From the NCBI GenBank assembly GCA_905221605.1, contig CAJNDS010002665.1, positions 186,001-250,000 of the forward strand: a DNA stretch of 64,000 bases, given 5' to 3'. Below, piece after piece: positions 46,405 to 54,747 of this stretch; the stretch's first letter is position 1; each line of letters begins with the position of its first letter. Both the position numbers and the translations under genes were made by a program. The stretch comes from Symbiodinium natans (taxonomy: Eukaryota; Sar; Dinophyceae; Suessiales; Symbiodiniaceae). Below the pieces are notes generated by a model that searched no databases, was not told the origin of the DNA, and saw only the letters and a program-made list of their open reading frames with translations.

Positions 46405-46478
46405 GTCCTACAGCGCCAGCCAGGACTGCAACAAGTGCATCGCAGACCAGCCCTGCGCCTGCCAGGCGCCACCTTCAG
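46405..46478 (+). CDS. Candidate Cys-rich exon
   Basis: Acceptor CTAGCTTGCAG. One frame reads SYSASQDCNKCIADQPCACQ, with C-x2-C and C-x-C spacing. A second frame is also open. Compare the Cys-rich candidates at 2011, 61103 and 63679. Confidence 0.45.
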
Positions 46479-46493
46479 GGGGCTTATGGGGCC

Positions 46494-46562
46494 ATAGGGT
46501 TTAGGGTTTAGGGTTTAGGGTTTAGGGTTTAGGGTTTAGGGTTTAGGGTTTAGGGTTTAGGG
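46494..46562. repeat. TTTAGGG array
   Basis: About nine copies. Confidence 0.95.
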
Positions 46563-47031
46563 CTTATGACTTACTTCGCCTTCAGTTGAACTTTGAGCTT
46601 TTTGGGTTTCCTTATTTAGTAGGAATATTAAAGTTTAAGCTTTTTTCCGCCTGGTTATTGGAGAAGTAACTGTGGGGCTTACAGGGCCCATAGGGTTTGT
46701 GGTTTAGGGTTTCGGGCTTGGGCTTCTGGAAGCCTAAACCCTCTAAGCCTCAAAAGGGCCCGAGGGCCTGAACACTAAAGCCCTACACCCTAAACCCTAG
46801 ATCCTAGACCCTATAAGCTCGCTCGAGGGCTTTCAGGACTTACAGGCCCATATATGTGCTTTTGGGGCCTATAGGGCTTGAGGAGCCTTCAGGGCTTAGA
46901 GGGCTTTAGGGTTGAGGGTTTAGGGCTAGGGTTTTGGGTTTTCGGGCTCTAGGGCGTGGGCTAAGTGTTTGGGGCTCAAGAGATCTCATCTAGGGCTTGA
47001 GAGGCCTGGGGAGTCTAGCGTTTGCGGGTTT
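46563..47031. other. Hairpin and decayed repeats, no gene seen
   Basis: 46563-46672 is a hairpin-like piece (GAACTTTGAGCTTTTTGGG ... TAAAGTTTAAGC) related to 52064-52186. The rest is CCCTAAA and GGGCTT variants. Confidence 0.5.
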
Positions 47032-47174
47032 TGTAGAAATGCAAGGCGTATTTGCATTACTTTTGATGAGCTACAATGGCTTTAACACTGCGATGCTCAC
47101 TGGCTCAAGTGCACGATAAAAAGGAGTGCTACTTAGCGGTTTTGTGCTCCGTCTGTATGCTGACCTGATAACTT
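47032..47174 (+). repeat. 5' terminal direct repeat
   Basis: 143 bp, TGTAGAAATGCAAGGCG ... CCTGATAACTT. Matches 48576-48718 except for one base. CTGATAAC and GTTATCAG form a perfect hairpin at its junction with the interior. Confidence 0.88.
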
Positions 47175-47197
47175 TAGGTTATCAGCCGTAGGGTCTC

Positions 47198-47947
47198 ATG
47201 ATGGCACTGCCAATCGCGAATGCCCCTGCAGACGACAACGCAGAAGATGGCACTGCAGCTACGTTCAACTTGCAGGTGAACAACATGTACAGAACGCAGC
47301 AGCAGTTGATCATCATTCAGCAGAACGAGGATGCAGAGCGGTTGCGTGTCGAGGCAGATCGAAGACATGCAGAGATCCTGGAAACGGCGAGGTCGCAGGC
47401 AAGAGTCGAAATGACCGAGTTGGAGCTGCATGCAGACGCCCAACACAGAGCCCGCTTGAACGTCATAGGAGATCGCATGGATTTCGCGTTCCAAGAGCTA
47501 CAGCAACAACTTGTTGAACTTGTTGAGACCCAGGCAGCATTACGAGACAGGAGTTTGGAGCTTGACCAAGCCGCGCGGGATGCACAGACGCTCAGAATGC
47601 GCAACCTCCAACTCGAGTCGCAAGGCAACATGATTCTCGAATCGGAATCACGCCTGCGCGCACACTTTGAACAGAACGAGCACTCTCTTGCGAGCCTCAG
47701 GACAACCTATGAGAGAAACAGAGAGATGCAGCTCGAGTTCTTAGGTGATGAGTTTAGGGGACATATGCAGTATGAGGTAAACATGTCCGAGGATGTGATC
47801 CGATTCGATTTGCTGGCGAAGGCAGTCCTACCGGATCCCGGCCGGACGGAGGAGCAGCGACTAGTCAAGGCCGGCACAAACTACCGCAAAGCTGAAGCCG
47901 CGAAAGGCATGCCTGAAAGCTCGTGTATTACCACGATGCTGAGGTGA
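47198..47947 (+). CDS. Gag-like coiled-coil protein, 5' part
   Basis: 249 codons from ATG 47198. Residues about 25-190 are rich in Glu, Arg, Gln and Leu with heptad spacing (RLRVEADRRHAEILETARSQ), predicted coiled coil, as in many gag proteins. The frame ends at TGA 47945. A second frame opens at 47917 and continues the protein, so either a programmed frameshift or a 1-base lesion lies in 47917-47944. No zinc knuckle seen. Confidence 0.65.
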   Translation: MMALPIANAPADDNAEDGTAATFNLQVNNMYRTQQQLIIIQQNEDAERLRVEADRRHAEILETARSQARVEMTELELHADAQHRARLNVIGDRMDFAFQELQQQLVELVETQAALRDRSLELDQAARDAQTLRMRNLQLESQGNMILESESRLRAHFEQNEHSLASLRTTYERNREMQLEFLGDEFRGHMQYEVNMSEDVIRFDLLAKAVLPDPGRTEEQRLVKAGTNYRKAEAAKGMPESSCITTMLR

Positions 47948-48426
47948 TCGACCTCCGGCACGCCAAGCTCCTTGACGACATGTCGGAGCACCCTTTCGGC
48001 TTCAGCTATGGCGGGGCCTTCGTCGGGATCAAGTGCTACGCCGATGTGGTCTTGAGGCTGCCAGCTGCCCGAGAACTCTTCAACTTTGTCGGGAAGTACG
48101 AGATCGAAGGCCAATCTACCCAAGACGTCATTGCCGAGCTAAAGCAAGTGATCGAGGAATCTTCGGATCAGGCTCGTCGTCAAGCGGAGCGCACCCAGTA
48201 TTACGCACAGAAGAACCGGGAGCTCGCACAGCAGCATGCTCATGATCGCAATGTGCAATCCACGGGTGCATCTTCGAAGGCTCCTCCCGCGGCACCAGGC
48301 ATCCGTACCTCCTCGAACACTGCTGGGCAGTGGGCGCGCAGTGGCCAATGGTCGTGGAGCGACCAGGATTGGAGCAACTGGAACTGGAACTGGCGCCAAT
48401 CCAGCTGGCAGCGATGGAGGTGGTAA
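47917..48426 (+). CDS. Gag-like protein, 3' part in shifted frame
   Basis: Open from 47917 to TAA 48424-48426. Starts YYHDAEVIDLRHAKLLDDMS, then AFVGIKCYADVVLRLPAARE (globular), a Gln/Arg-rich helix and a striking Trp-rich tail WSWSDQDWSNWNWNWRQSSW. No ATG at its start fits, so translation is expected to come from the upstream frame. A basic aromatic tail may bind RNA (inference). Confidence 0.6.
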   Translation, partial: KLVYYHDAEVIDLRHAKLLDDMSEHPFGFSYGGAFVGIKCYADVVLRLPAARELFNFVGKYEIEGQSTQDVIAELKQVIEESSDQARRQAERTQYYAQKNRELAQQHAHDRNVQSTGASSKAPPAAPGIRTSSNTAGQWARSGQWSWSDQDWSNWNWNWRQSSWQRWRW

Positions 48427-48575
48427 AACCACGCGATTCCATCAGCTATACTGTAGCTCAATTTTGTTTCCCCAAACCTGCCGCATGATCTTTGGTGGGA
48501 AAACTTCAGCCACCCGCAAAGGTGGGCCGCAATCCTATTTCCACCTTAGCTTCGTGCCGAGCACGGTGAGGGGGG

Positions 48576-48718
48576 TGTAGAAATGCAAGGCGTATTTGCA
48601 TTACTTTTGATGAGCTTCAATGGCTTTAACACTGCGATGCTCACTGGCTCAAGTGCACGATAAAAAGGAGTGCTACTTAGCGGTTTTGTGCTCCGTCTGT
48701 ATGCTGACCTGATAACTT
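48576..48718 (+). repeat. 3' terminal direct repeat
   Basis: 143 bp, one mismatch to 47032-47174 (CTTCAATGG instead of CTACAATGG). Confidence 0.88.
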
Positions 48719-48834
48719 AGGTTTTAGGGCTTTAGCGATTTAGGCTTGAGGTATAGAGTTGTTGGTCCTTAGGGGTTTCCAGGTCTCGGAGGACGCCCCC
48801 CCCCCCCACCCCAAGTATGAAAGACAAGTCAGGG

Positions 48835-48950
48835 TTTAGGGGTTGGGGTTTAGGGGTTAGGGTTTAGGGTTTCGGGTTTAGGGTTTAGGGTTTAAGGTTC
48901 AGGGTTCAGGGTTTAGGGGTTAGGGTCTAGGGTTTAGGGTTTAGGGTACG
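48835..48950. repeat. TTTAGGG array, degenerate
   Basis: About 15 heptamers and octamers. Confidence 0.88.
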
Positions 48951-48966
48951 TAAGCTGGTTTAACAG

Positions 48967-49014
48967 AGCACCACAGACAGTTCCAGGTCCACGAGACAAA
49001 GGCCAGGGAAGGGA
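48967..49014 (+). CDS. Candidate exon, Ser/Arg-rich
   Basis: Acceptor GGTTTAACAG; reads STTDSSRSTRQRPGKG and runs into CCCTAAA repeats. Confidence 0.35.
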
Positions 49015-49017
49015 CCA

Positions 49018-49082
49018 AACCCTAAACCCTAAACCCTAAACCCTAAACCCCAAACCCTAAACCCTAAACCCTAAACCCTATA
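49018..49082. repeat. CCCTAAA array
   Basis: Nine copies. Confidence 0.95.
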
Positions 49083-49124
49083 CACTTCAGGAGCCCCCAG
49101 GTGCTTTTCCGGGTTTTTCTGGCT

Positions 49125-49219
49125 GGTTCATAGTAGGGGAATGAGGGTATGAGATACCCTATATCATCCCTTAAAGGGTAGATCTAGGGCCGAAATTCCC
49201 TCATTCCCTACTAATAACC
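49125..49219. repeat. Hairpin element, family L
   Basis: GGTTCATAGTAGGGGAATGAG ... CTCATTCCCTACTAATAACC (one arm per 20-base end). Confidence 0.8.
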
Positions 49220-49225
49220 GGGCTT

Positions 49226-49372
49226 TTTTTGGAAGGCTCCATGTACCTCGGGGTTTAGGGTTTAGGGTTTAGGGGTTAGGGTTCGTTCATTTGTACTTGG
49301 GCCCCAAGTCCTTAAACACAGCAGGCACTTTGAGGCCCCTACCTATCTACGTACATGGACCCTTTGCGGTTT
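49226..49372. repeat. Family Q hairpin split by a TTTAGGG tract
   Basis: GGCTCCATGTACCTCGGGG and CTACGTACATGGACCCTTTG correspond to the two arms of the short element at 57530-57605. Confidence 0.5.
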
Positions 49373-49408
49373 GAGGGTTCAAACCTAAGCTTGCCCGCCA
49401 CTTTGCAG

Positions 49409-49466
49409 ATGGATTGCCAAGATGGCTACGAGTTCTTGGGCGGAAAGCCGCTGGCCCAGTCATCTG
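49409..49466 (+). CDS. Candidate exon, 19 codons
   Basis: Acceptor CGCCACTTTGCAG, donor CTG|GTAAAA. Reads MDCQDGYEFLGGKPLAQSS. Well defined at both ends. Confidence 0.6.
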
Positions 49467-49469
49467 GTA

Positions 49470-49800
49470 AAACCTAAGTTTAAGGGAAAGAGGGAGGGAC
49501 CCCTACAACATCTTATTCCCAATATAACCCCCATACATTACACAGTCCCTGTATACTATATATACCTAAGTAGCTCCTACATTACCCCTAAGTCCCCTAC
49601 AAGGGTCTTGATAAGCCCTAACCCAGAGCCCCTAACCTTAAACAAACTTCAAACTCAGACCTTCAACAAACCCTACAAGGAGGGGCCCCCTACTTATAAG
49701 CAGAGTTTTCAGGACCTTATATCGGGTGATAAGAATGCCATCTTACGTTATAAGTCCCTTAACTATGGTTAGTATAGTTAGGGAGGCCCTCCTTGTACGT
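49470..49800. other. Hairpin-like region, no gene supported
   Basis: AGGGAGGGACCCCTACAA ... and CAAGGAGGGGCCCCCTACTT / AGGGAGGCCCTCCTTG are inverted repeat arms. A 116-residue frame (49422-49772) crosses them and is Tyr/Pro/Thr-rich low complexity. Confidence 0.45.
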
Positions 49801-49852
49801 CCCAAGGTTTCCAAACCCACGCCCCGAACCCTCAATCCCCAAAACCCTACTT

Positions 49853-50026
49853 GGAGGTTCATGGTACTTTTCGACTAGCTGTACTTACAACCCACTAAGA
49901 AAGCCCCTTAAGTGCCCTAACATGGTTATAGTAGGGTGATGGTGATAAATAACCCTAAACCCCAAACCCCAAACCCTAAACCCTAAACCCTAAACCGGGG
50001 TAGTCAGTACCACGAACCTCCAAGTA
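49853..50026. repeat. Hairpin element, family A, with CCCTAAA insert
   Basis: ACTTGGAGGTTCATGGTACT ... AGTACCACGAACCTCCAAGT. The right part is interrupted by CCCCAAA/CCCTAAA copies (49951-49995). Confidence 0.8.
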
Positions 50027-50029
50027 AAG

Positions 50030-50110
50030 CGTGAAGCCCAAAGTTGGGCATTTCTCGAAGCTCGCATCCCTCAAGGCTGTCGACTCAGATGTTTCAGCCC
50101 CAAGAAAAGG
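50030..50110 (+). CDS. Candidate exon starting at a hairpin end
   Basis: The acceptor CTCCAAGTAAAG lies at the right end of the family A element; donor AAGG|GTTCAG. Phase-0 frame REAQSWAFLEARIPQGCRLR then CFSPKKR (27 codons). Confidence 0.6.
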
Positions 50111-50149
50111 GTTCAGGGTTTAGGGTATGTCGTGTAGAGTTTCGGGCTT

Positions 50150-50292
50150 GGGCTTAGGGTTTAGGGTTTAGGGCTTAGGGCTTAGGGCTTAGGGCTTAGG
50201 GCTTAGGGCTTAGGGCTTAGGGCTTAGGGCTTAGGGCTTAGCGTTTAGGGCTTTAGGGCTTAGGGCTTAGGGTTCAGGGCTTAGGGCTTAGG
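50150..50292. repeat. CTTAGGG array
   Basis: About 18 units of the CTTAGGG variant. Confidence 0.95.
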
Positions 50293-50448
50293 GCTTCGGA
50301 TGCCCAAGCCCAAACACAAAGGGCTCAGAGTCGCAGGTGTAAGGCTTGGGGGGGTCCGAGGGTTGACCCACATGGGGCAGTTCCTCTAAAGACGTCGGCT
50401 CAGGTCCTTAGAAGAATCAGACCCCAGCTTAGAGAATTAATTGCCCTA
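50293..50448 (+). CDS. Candidate exon, about 50 codons
   Basis: Directly after the CTTAG|GG end of the array the frame reads ASDAQAQTQRAQSRRCKAWG, then VDPHGAVPLKTSAQVLRRIR, PQLRELIA before CCCTAAA repeats. GCAG|GTGTAA at 50326 may be an internal donor. No family recognised. Confidence 0.5.
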
Positions 50449-50520
50449 AACCCTAAACCCTAACCCCTAAATACCCAGATCGGCTTCAGGACAACAAAGG
50501 GCAGGGTCTTACCCATGCAG

Positions 50521-50564
50521 CAAGAATTTTCCCCTCTCATAGTTGGAGACGCAGCCGCGCTAGG
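50521..50564 (+). CDS. Candidate 44-base exon
   Basis: Acceptor TTACCCATGCAG, donor TAGG|GTTGGG. Reads QEFSPLIVGDAAAL. Confidence 0.45.
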
Positions 50565-50578
50565 GTTGGGGGTTTAGG

Positions 50579-50721
50579 TATGCTGAGGTTTAGGGATATC
50601 ACCCAGGTATAACTGCACTTAGAACCCACTTGTAAGTCCCTAAAGTTCCCTAACATCTCTGTCCTGGGGTTATAAGTATAGTCAGAATTGTGGTGTACAA
50701 GTACCATGAACCTCCAAGTAC
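50579..50721. repeat. Hairpin element, family A (left arm decayed)
   Basis: Right arm AAGTACCATGAACCTCCAAG; the interior matches other copies. Confidence 0.65.
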
Positions 50722-50805
50722 TACCCCATGTGGCCACTGTATAATTACCCAGAGACCCCAATACCTCTTTCTTCAAGAATACACCTTTTTGTCATGTGGG
50801 GGTTT

Positions 50806-50886
50806 AGAAAATAGGGGACCCCCAATAAGGATCCCTACCGTATAGAATGGACCCCAATCAGGTGCCCCTAACTTCAGAATTCCCCA
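50806..50886. repeat. Hairpin element, family F
   Basis: AGAAAATAGGGGACCCCC ... GGTGCCCCTAACTTCAG. Confidence 0.55.
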
Positions 50887-51287
50887 TGTAGGGGTCCTTG
50901 ATGTACATGAGGGTCCTGAGTTAAGGCGTATTGGCCTCGTTGGGTACCATCGGGGGATTTTCCCAAGAAATGGGATTTAGGGCTGCGGGCTGGGAGTTCC
51001 TAATGAGCTAGAAAGAATTTGGGGGGGGTGGGGGGCTGTGCGTGATGCCCCTATCTTGGGAAACATCCATTTGCCTGCTGTTGTTTCTTCACCCGGTAGC
51101 CTAAGCCCTAAGCCCGAAACCCTGAATCCCAAACCCTAAAGGCCGACCTGCTAAACCCTTGGTCTATGTGGCTGAAAAACCAAAACGCTACAGGGTTCAT
51201 GGTTTGGGGTCGAAGGTTTAGGGGTTTAGGGTTTAGGGCTTCCTAAACCCCAAACCCTAAGAAAACGAAGCCGCCAACCCCCAACAG

Positions 51288-51354
51288 AGGCCGCCAGGGC
51301 CGAGAACATGCGCTTTCAACAAGCCCTTCCTGCCGCCACCTCCCGTGCGCACTG
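51288..51354 (+). CDS. Candidate exon
   Basis: Acceptor CCCCCAACAG; reads AARAENMRFQQALPAATSRA. The 3' end meets a TTTAGGG-like stretch. Confidence 0.5.
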
Positions 51355-51483
51355 TTTAGGGTTTTGGGCCTTTTGGGTTTAGGGTTTTGGGTTTTGGGTT
51401 TTGGGTATTGGGTTTTGGGTTTAGGCTGGCTTGGGTGTTTAGGGTTTGCAACACAGGGTTATAGAGTTTGGGGTTTAGGGTTC

Positions 51484-51553
51484 ATGATTCGACTGCGGAT
51501 CTACTTGATGTGTGCTGGAGCTTTTCGGGCTCCTCTCTCAATGGCGAAGAAGG
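51484..51553 (+). CDS. Candidate exon
   Basis: Reads MIRLRIYLMCAGAFRAPLSM then AKK; donor AAGG|GTACAG. The ATG may be a start or internal. N-terminal-like hydrophobic stretch. Confidence 0.45.
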
Positions 51554-51820
51554 GTACAGGGTTTAGGGCTTAGGGTCTAGGGTTTTAGGGCTTACGGTTT
51601 TAGGTTTTAGTGACTGAATGGCCTACAAGCCTTAAAACCGCAGAGCTGTAAAACCTCAAGCACTAAAGCCTTGAACCCTCAAACCGTTCAGGGCTTTTGG
51701 GCTGTAGGCCCTCTTATTATCGGGTTCTTCAGCGAGGGTTTTGGGTTCAGGGCTCAGGGCTCAGGGTTCAGGGTTCAGGGTTTAGGGTTTAGGGTTTAGG
51801 GGTTTAGGGTTTAGGGTTTA

Positions 51821-51901
51821 GACCCTCAGCCCTTACGCCCTCGTGGTTGGAACCCTACGCCAGGTCTCACCCCAAAGAGCCCAATACCCCTAAACCCTAG
51901 T
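51821..51901. repeat. 81-bp duplication (copy at 39788-39868)
   Basis: Includes a single family B arm followed by CCCTAAA variants. Confidence 0.85.
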
Positions 51902-52063
51902 CCCTAATCCTTAATCCCTAATCCCTAAACCCTCAGCCCTGAACCCTAAACCCTAAACCCTAAGCCGGGGAAAATGGACTATTTATTCGTGGTGAGTAGG
52001 GTGAAAGCCCTAAACCCAAAACCCCTAATTGCTAAACCCCGAAACCCCGGGACCCCTACACTT

Positions 52064-52186
52064 GGCTGTCTTCTGGTTGGCTCTTAGGACTTTAACTTTT
52101 TGGGTTTCCTTATAACTACAATAAAGGGGCTAAAAGTTTAACTTTTAGGAGGGGTTCAGAAGTCTGCCAAGTACAGTTTAGGGTGT
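52064..52186. repeat. Hairpin element, family P
   Basis: TTGGCTGTCTTCTGGTTGGC / AGAAGTCTGCCAAG arms and ACTTTAACTTTTTGGG / TAAAAGTTTAACTTTT inner arms. Relative at 46563-46672. Confidence 0.6.
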
Positions 52187-52206
52187 TGGGTCTCCTCAAG
52201 CCACAG

Positions 52207-52274
52207 GTATGCCAGCGAATTCAACCCCTGGAGTGCACCAGCCCGGCGGAGGCGCGTCTCGAAGGGGCTGAAGG
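52207..52274 (+). CDS. Candidate exon, 22 codons
   Basis: Acceptor CAAGCCACAG, donor AAGG|GTTGAC. Reads YASEFNPWSAPARRRRVSKG then LK. Confidence 0.55.
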
Positions 52275-52356
52275 GTTGACTTTAGGGTTTAGGGTTTAGG
52301 GTTTGGGGTTTAGGGTTTAGGGTTTGGGGTTTGGGGTTTGGGGTTTAGGGTTTAGG

Positions 52357-52436
52357 GACTGAGGGAAGAAGGGCCCTGTATAATCCCTTAAAAATGTAGA
52401 TAGAGCCCTTATTCTCTCATCCCCTACTATGAACCA
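52357..52436. repeat. Hairpin element, family L (left end lost)
   Basis: GACTGAGGGAAGAAGGGCCC ... CATCCCCTACTATGAACC. The left arm is replaced by TTTAGGG repeats. Confidence 0.65.
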
Positions 52437-52441
52437 GCTAG

Positions 52442-52535
52442 TTGAAGGAGTTGAGGCACGCCTTGAAGGTCCTGGGGAAGGTCGGCGTTTTGGATTTCGG
52501 GGCGTTCGCAAACTTCATTGAACCCGAAACCCTGG
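52442..52535 (+). CDS. Candidate exon starting at a hairpin end
   Basis: Acceptor AACCAGCTAG is the right end of the family L hairpin. Reads LKELRHALKVLGKVGVLDFG then AFANFIEPETLD before CCCTAAA repeats. An EF-hand or helical domain is conceivable but not shown. Confidence 0.55.
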
Positions 52536-52669
52536 ACCCTAAACCCTAAACCCTAAACCCCAAACCCCAAACCCTAAACCCGTTTCATACATCAAAAGCA
52601 AGCCCTGGCAACCCAAACCCCTGTGCCCCCCCCTGCCTGGCAACCGCGATGGGATGGTCGTTGGGAAAC

Positions 52670-52755
52670 CCTAAACCCTAAACCCTCAACCCTCAACCCT
52701 CAACCCTCAACCCTAAACCCTAAACCCTAAACCCTAAACCCTAAACCCTAAACCT
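52670..52755. repeat. CCCTAAA/CCCTCAA array
   Basis: About 12 heptamers including four CCCTCAA. Confidence 0.95.
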
Positions 52756-52807
52756 AAATGTCCCAAGCGTTCTTAGTGTATCCGTTTGTTGGCTGTCGCT
52801 TTCCCAG

Positions 52808-52908
52808 CTTGAAGCGCCCTCAACACCTCCTCCTTCTGGTGGATACTGTTACTGTTCTTCGCTTGGCTGGCTCTGCTTCGTCCAAAGACTGAGATCCTAC
52901 GCACCAGG
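52808..52908 (+). CDS. Candidate exon, Cys/Tyr-rich
   Basis: Acceptor GCTGTCGCTTTCCCAG. Reads LEAPSTPPPSGGYCYCSSLG then WLCFVQRLRSYAPG up to a C30 run (52910-52939). A 109-residue antisense frame covers the region but is Pro/Gly-rich across the homopolymer. Confidence 0.5.
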
Positions 52909-52909
52909 A

Positions 52910-52939
52910 CGCCCCCCCCCCCCCCCCCCCCCCCCCCCC
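52910..52939. repeat. Poly-C run
   Basis: About 30 C. It would lie in an intron between the exons at 52808 and 52949. Confidence 0.9.
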
Positions 52940-52948
52940 ACAAACCAG

Positions 52949-53167
52949 GACCTTCTGCAGAACGTCAATCTCGAGGGGTGTAGCCGATGCGTCGCTGGCT
53001 CTGATCGCTGCAGGCCCAAGACGGCCTGGGGGCTGAAACCCTTCGAAGGGTTTCAGGGGTGTTTGGCTCAAGGGACGGACACGGAGTTTGGTGAGGGGGG
53101 GGTGCGGTCGGGGGGAAAGGGATCCCATGATGCTAGGTTTGCGACGCAATCAAGTTGGGTGCTTTAG
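52949..53167 (+). CDS. Candidate terminal exon, 72 codons
   Basis: Acceptor CACAAACCAG. Reads DLLQNVNLEGCSRCVAGSDR, CRPKTAWGLKPFEGFQGCLA, later GKGSHDARFATQSSWVL, to TAG 53165-53167. The C-x2-C...C run could bind zinc. No family recognised. Confidence 0.6.
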   Translation, partial: DLLQNVNLEGCSRCVAGSDRCRPKTAWGLKPFEGFQGCLAQGTDTEFGEGGVRSGGKGSHDARFATQSSWVL

Positions 53168-53251
53168 GCTTAGGGCGCAGGATCAAAAGCTGTAAGCTCG
53201 CATGAGTGGTGGCTTAGGGGTTGCGCAACAGGAGCCGAAATAGGGACTAAC

Positions 53252-53602
53252 ATGATCTCGTTATCGCTCCTCGTACGCAGCTATATTTTAAAACTAGCTC
53301 GTCAATCTCTGTGCGAACCTCGGCGAACTCATGAATTGCCAATCAAGACAGAATGCAATAGTCAATTAGTAGAGTTTCCCGAGTTTTGCAGAGCGATGTT
53401 TCAGCGGATGCAACGTTGCAAGTGCCATGGATGGGATGTCGTTGTGGCCTGTGTCGCATCACACAAGTCAGCATGGTTGACGTGGCCATGTCCCACAACA
53501 GGCGTCCCTGTGACAATCCTGATTCTGGACCCTTTTTCCGGCCAACAAAATAAAGTAACCCTAATCGGACTCCATCTCCACACCCCCGTGCGTGCTTTCT
53601 AA
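53252..53602 (+). CDS. Repeat-free ORF, 116 codons
   Basis: ATG 53252 to TAA. Reads ISLSLLVRSYILKLARQSLC, later FCRAMFQRMQRCKCHGWDVV and TGVPVTILILDPFSGQQ. A different frame is open from 53362 to TAA 53551 (SDVSADATLQVPWMGCRCGL ... SHNRRPCDNPDSGPFF) behind a good TTTTGCAG acceptor and is equally convincing. Only one is likely real. Confidence 0.45.
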   Translation: MISLSLLVRSYILKLARQSLCEPRRTHELPIKTECNSQLVEFPEFCRAMFQRMQRCKCHGWDVVVACVASHKSAWLTWPCPTTGVPVTILILDPFSGQQNKVTLIGLHLHTPVRAF

Positions 53603-53673
53603 CGCTATTTACAAGCACTAAACCCTGAACCCTAACCCTAAACCCTAAACCCTAAACCCTAAACCCTAAACAG

Positions 53674-53764
53674 GTGCTCTGTGAAATGTCTGCCGGGCCA
53701 TATCCTGCTGCCTGGCTCGACAGCCCAGCCAGGCGCAAAGAGGCCAGGCTGTGTCGGCTTCGGG
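53674..53764 (+). CDS. Candidate exon, 30 codons
   Basis: Acceptor CTAAACAG, donor TCGGG|GTTTGC. Reads VLCEMSAGPYPAAWLDSPAR then RKEARLCRLR. Confidence 0.55.
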
Positions 53765-53907
53765 GTTTGCGGTTCAGGGTTTAGGGTTCAGGGTTCAGGT
53801 CGGTTTGAGCATAAATTTTAATTTTTGTCACCCTTATAATCCCCTCTATCACCCTTATAAAGTCATAAACATTCAATTTGTACAGGGCCCCAAACCTTGC
53901 CCAGGCT

Positions 53908-54101
53908 TACTTGGAGGTTCAGGGTTACTTATCACCCTAATTATGATTGTAGTTATAAGCCCCCTATGTCCCCTCGAAGTAGGTTACGAGTAGACTTATA
54001 ACTGTGGTTAGAAGTACCCTAAAACCCTAAAGCCTAAATCCTAAACCCTAAATCCTAAACCCTAATTATGATTGTACCTATAAGCACCCATGAACCTCCA
54101 G
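53908..54101. repeat. Hairpin element, family A, with CCCTAAA insert
   Basis: TTACTTGGAGGTTCAGGG ... ACCCATGAACCTCCAGGT. CCCTAAA/CCTAAAT copies interrupt the right side (54012-54062). Confidence 0.75.
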
Positions 54102-54200
54102 GTAGCGTCCTACGCCCTAGTCTTGAAAAGGACCTGCAGTGCTACCCTCGGGAGGATAGGATCCGTCAAGAGGGCTCAGAAGGCTTCCGGGCTCCCTTAA
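54102..54200 (+). CDS. Candidate terminal exon starting at a hairpin end
   Basis: The acceptor GAACCTCCAG is the terminal inverted repeat of the family A element. Reads VASYALVLKRTCSATLGRIG then SVKRAQKASGLP to TAA 54198-54200. Basic C-terminus. Confidence 0.6.
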   Translation, partial: VASYALVLKRTCSATLGRIGSVKRAQKASGLP

Positions 54201-54204
54201 CTAG

Positions 54205-54262
54205 GGTTTAGGGTTTAGGGTTTAGGGTTTGGGGTTTAGGGTTTAGGGTTTAGGGTTTAGGG
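54205..54262. repeat. TTTAGGG array
   Basis: Eight copies. Confidence 0.95.
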
Positions 54263-54660
54263 CCTCTTTTCAACCAACCCTAAACCCTAAACCCACACCC
54301 TGAACCCTAAGCCCCACAAGCCCTAAACCCTTACGCTTGCCCTGAACCCCCGTAATGGTTAGAAGATCCTACAATCCGATAAGAAAAGCCGAAAGCCCAA
54401 AACCTGATACCCTGAGCACTCGGTACAGCCTCAACCCCGGGACCCCTGAGCCCTCAAAAACTCAAAGGCCTGTGCATTAAGACCCCTTAAAGCCTGAAGC
54501 CCCGAACCTTTCCACCCCTAAACCCTCCTCAACCATTCATCCCAGCCCGCAACCTTTGGTGAATAGCAGCAAACCCGAGTAAACCCTAAACCCTAATTCC
54601 TAAACCCTAAACCCTAAACCCTAAACCCTAAACCCTAAACCCTAAACCCGAATCCTTCCA
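54263..54660. other. Decayed CCCTAAA repeats, no gene seen
   Basis: Strongly degenerated heptamers to 54580, then a clean array 54582-54650. Confidence 0.65.
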
Positions 54661-54661
54661 G

Positions 54662-54747
54662 CCGGGGAGGTGCCTCGTGGTGGACGCGCCCGGGGGGGAG
54701 ACGAAATGCCGGACTCTCAGGGCAATAGAGGCAAGGGGACTCCCAGG
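54662..54747 (+). CDS. Candidate exon ending at a TTTAGGG array
   Basis: Acceptor AATCCTTCCAG, donor CCAGG|GTTTAG. Reads PGRCLVVDAPGGETKCRTLR then AIEARGLP with two bases over. Confidence 0.6.

Larger units (their letters stand above)
47032..48718 (+). mobile_element. Compact LTR-type retroelement (gag-only)
   Basis: 1687 bases bounded by 143-bp direct terminal repeats that differ at one position. The 3' repeat is preceded by a purine tract GAGGGGGG (48568-48575), as expected of a polypurine primer, and both repeats begin TG. The interior encodes only a gag-like protein; no protease, RT or integrase is present, so it would need enzymes in trans (TRIM/LARD-like). GGTT at both outer edges may be a 4-bp target duplication. 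Confidence 0.75.

Noticed and set aside
52820-53149. 109-residue antisense ORF
   Set aside because: It crosses the C30 run (poly-Gly) and conflicts with two plus-strand exons that have good acceptors.
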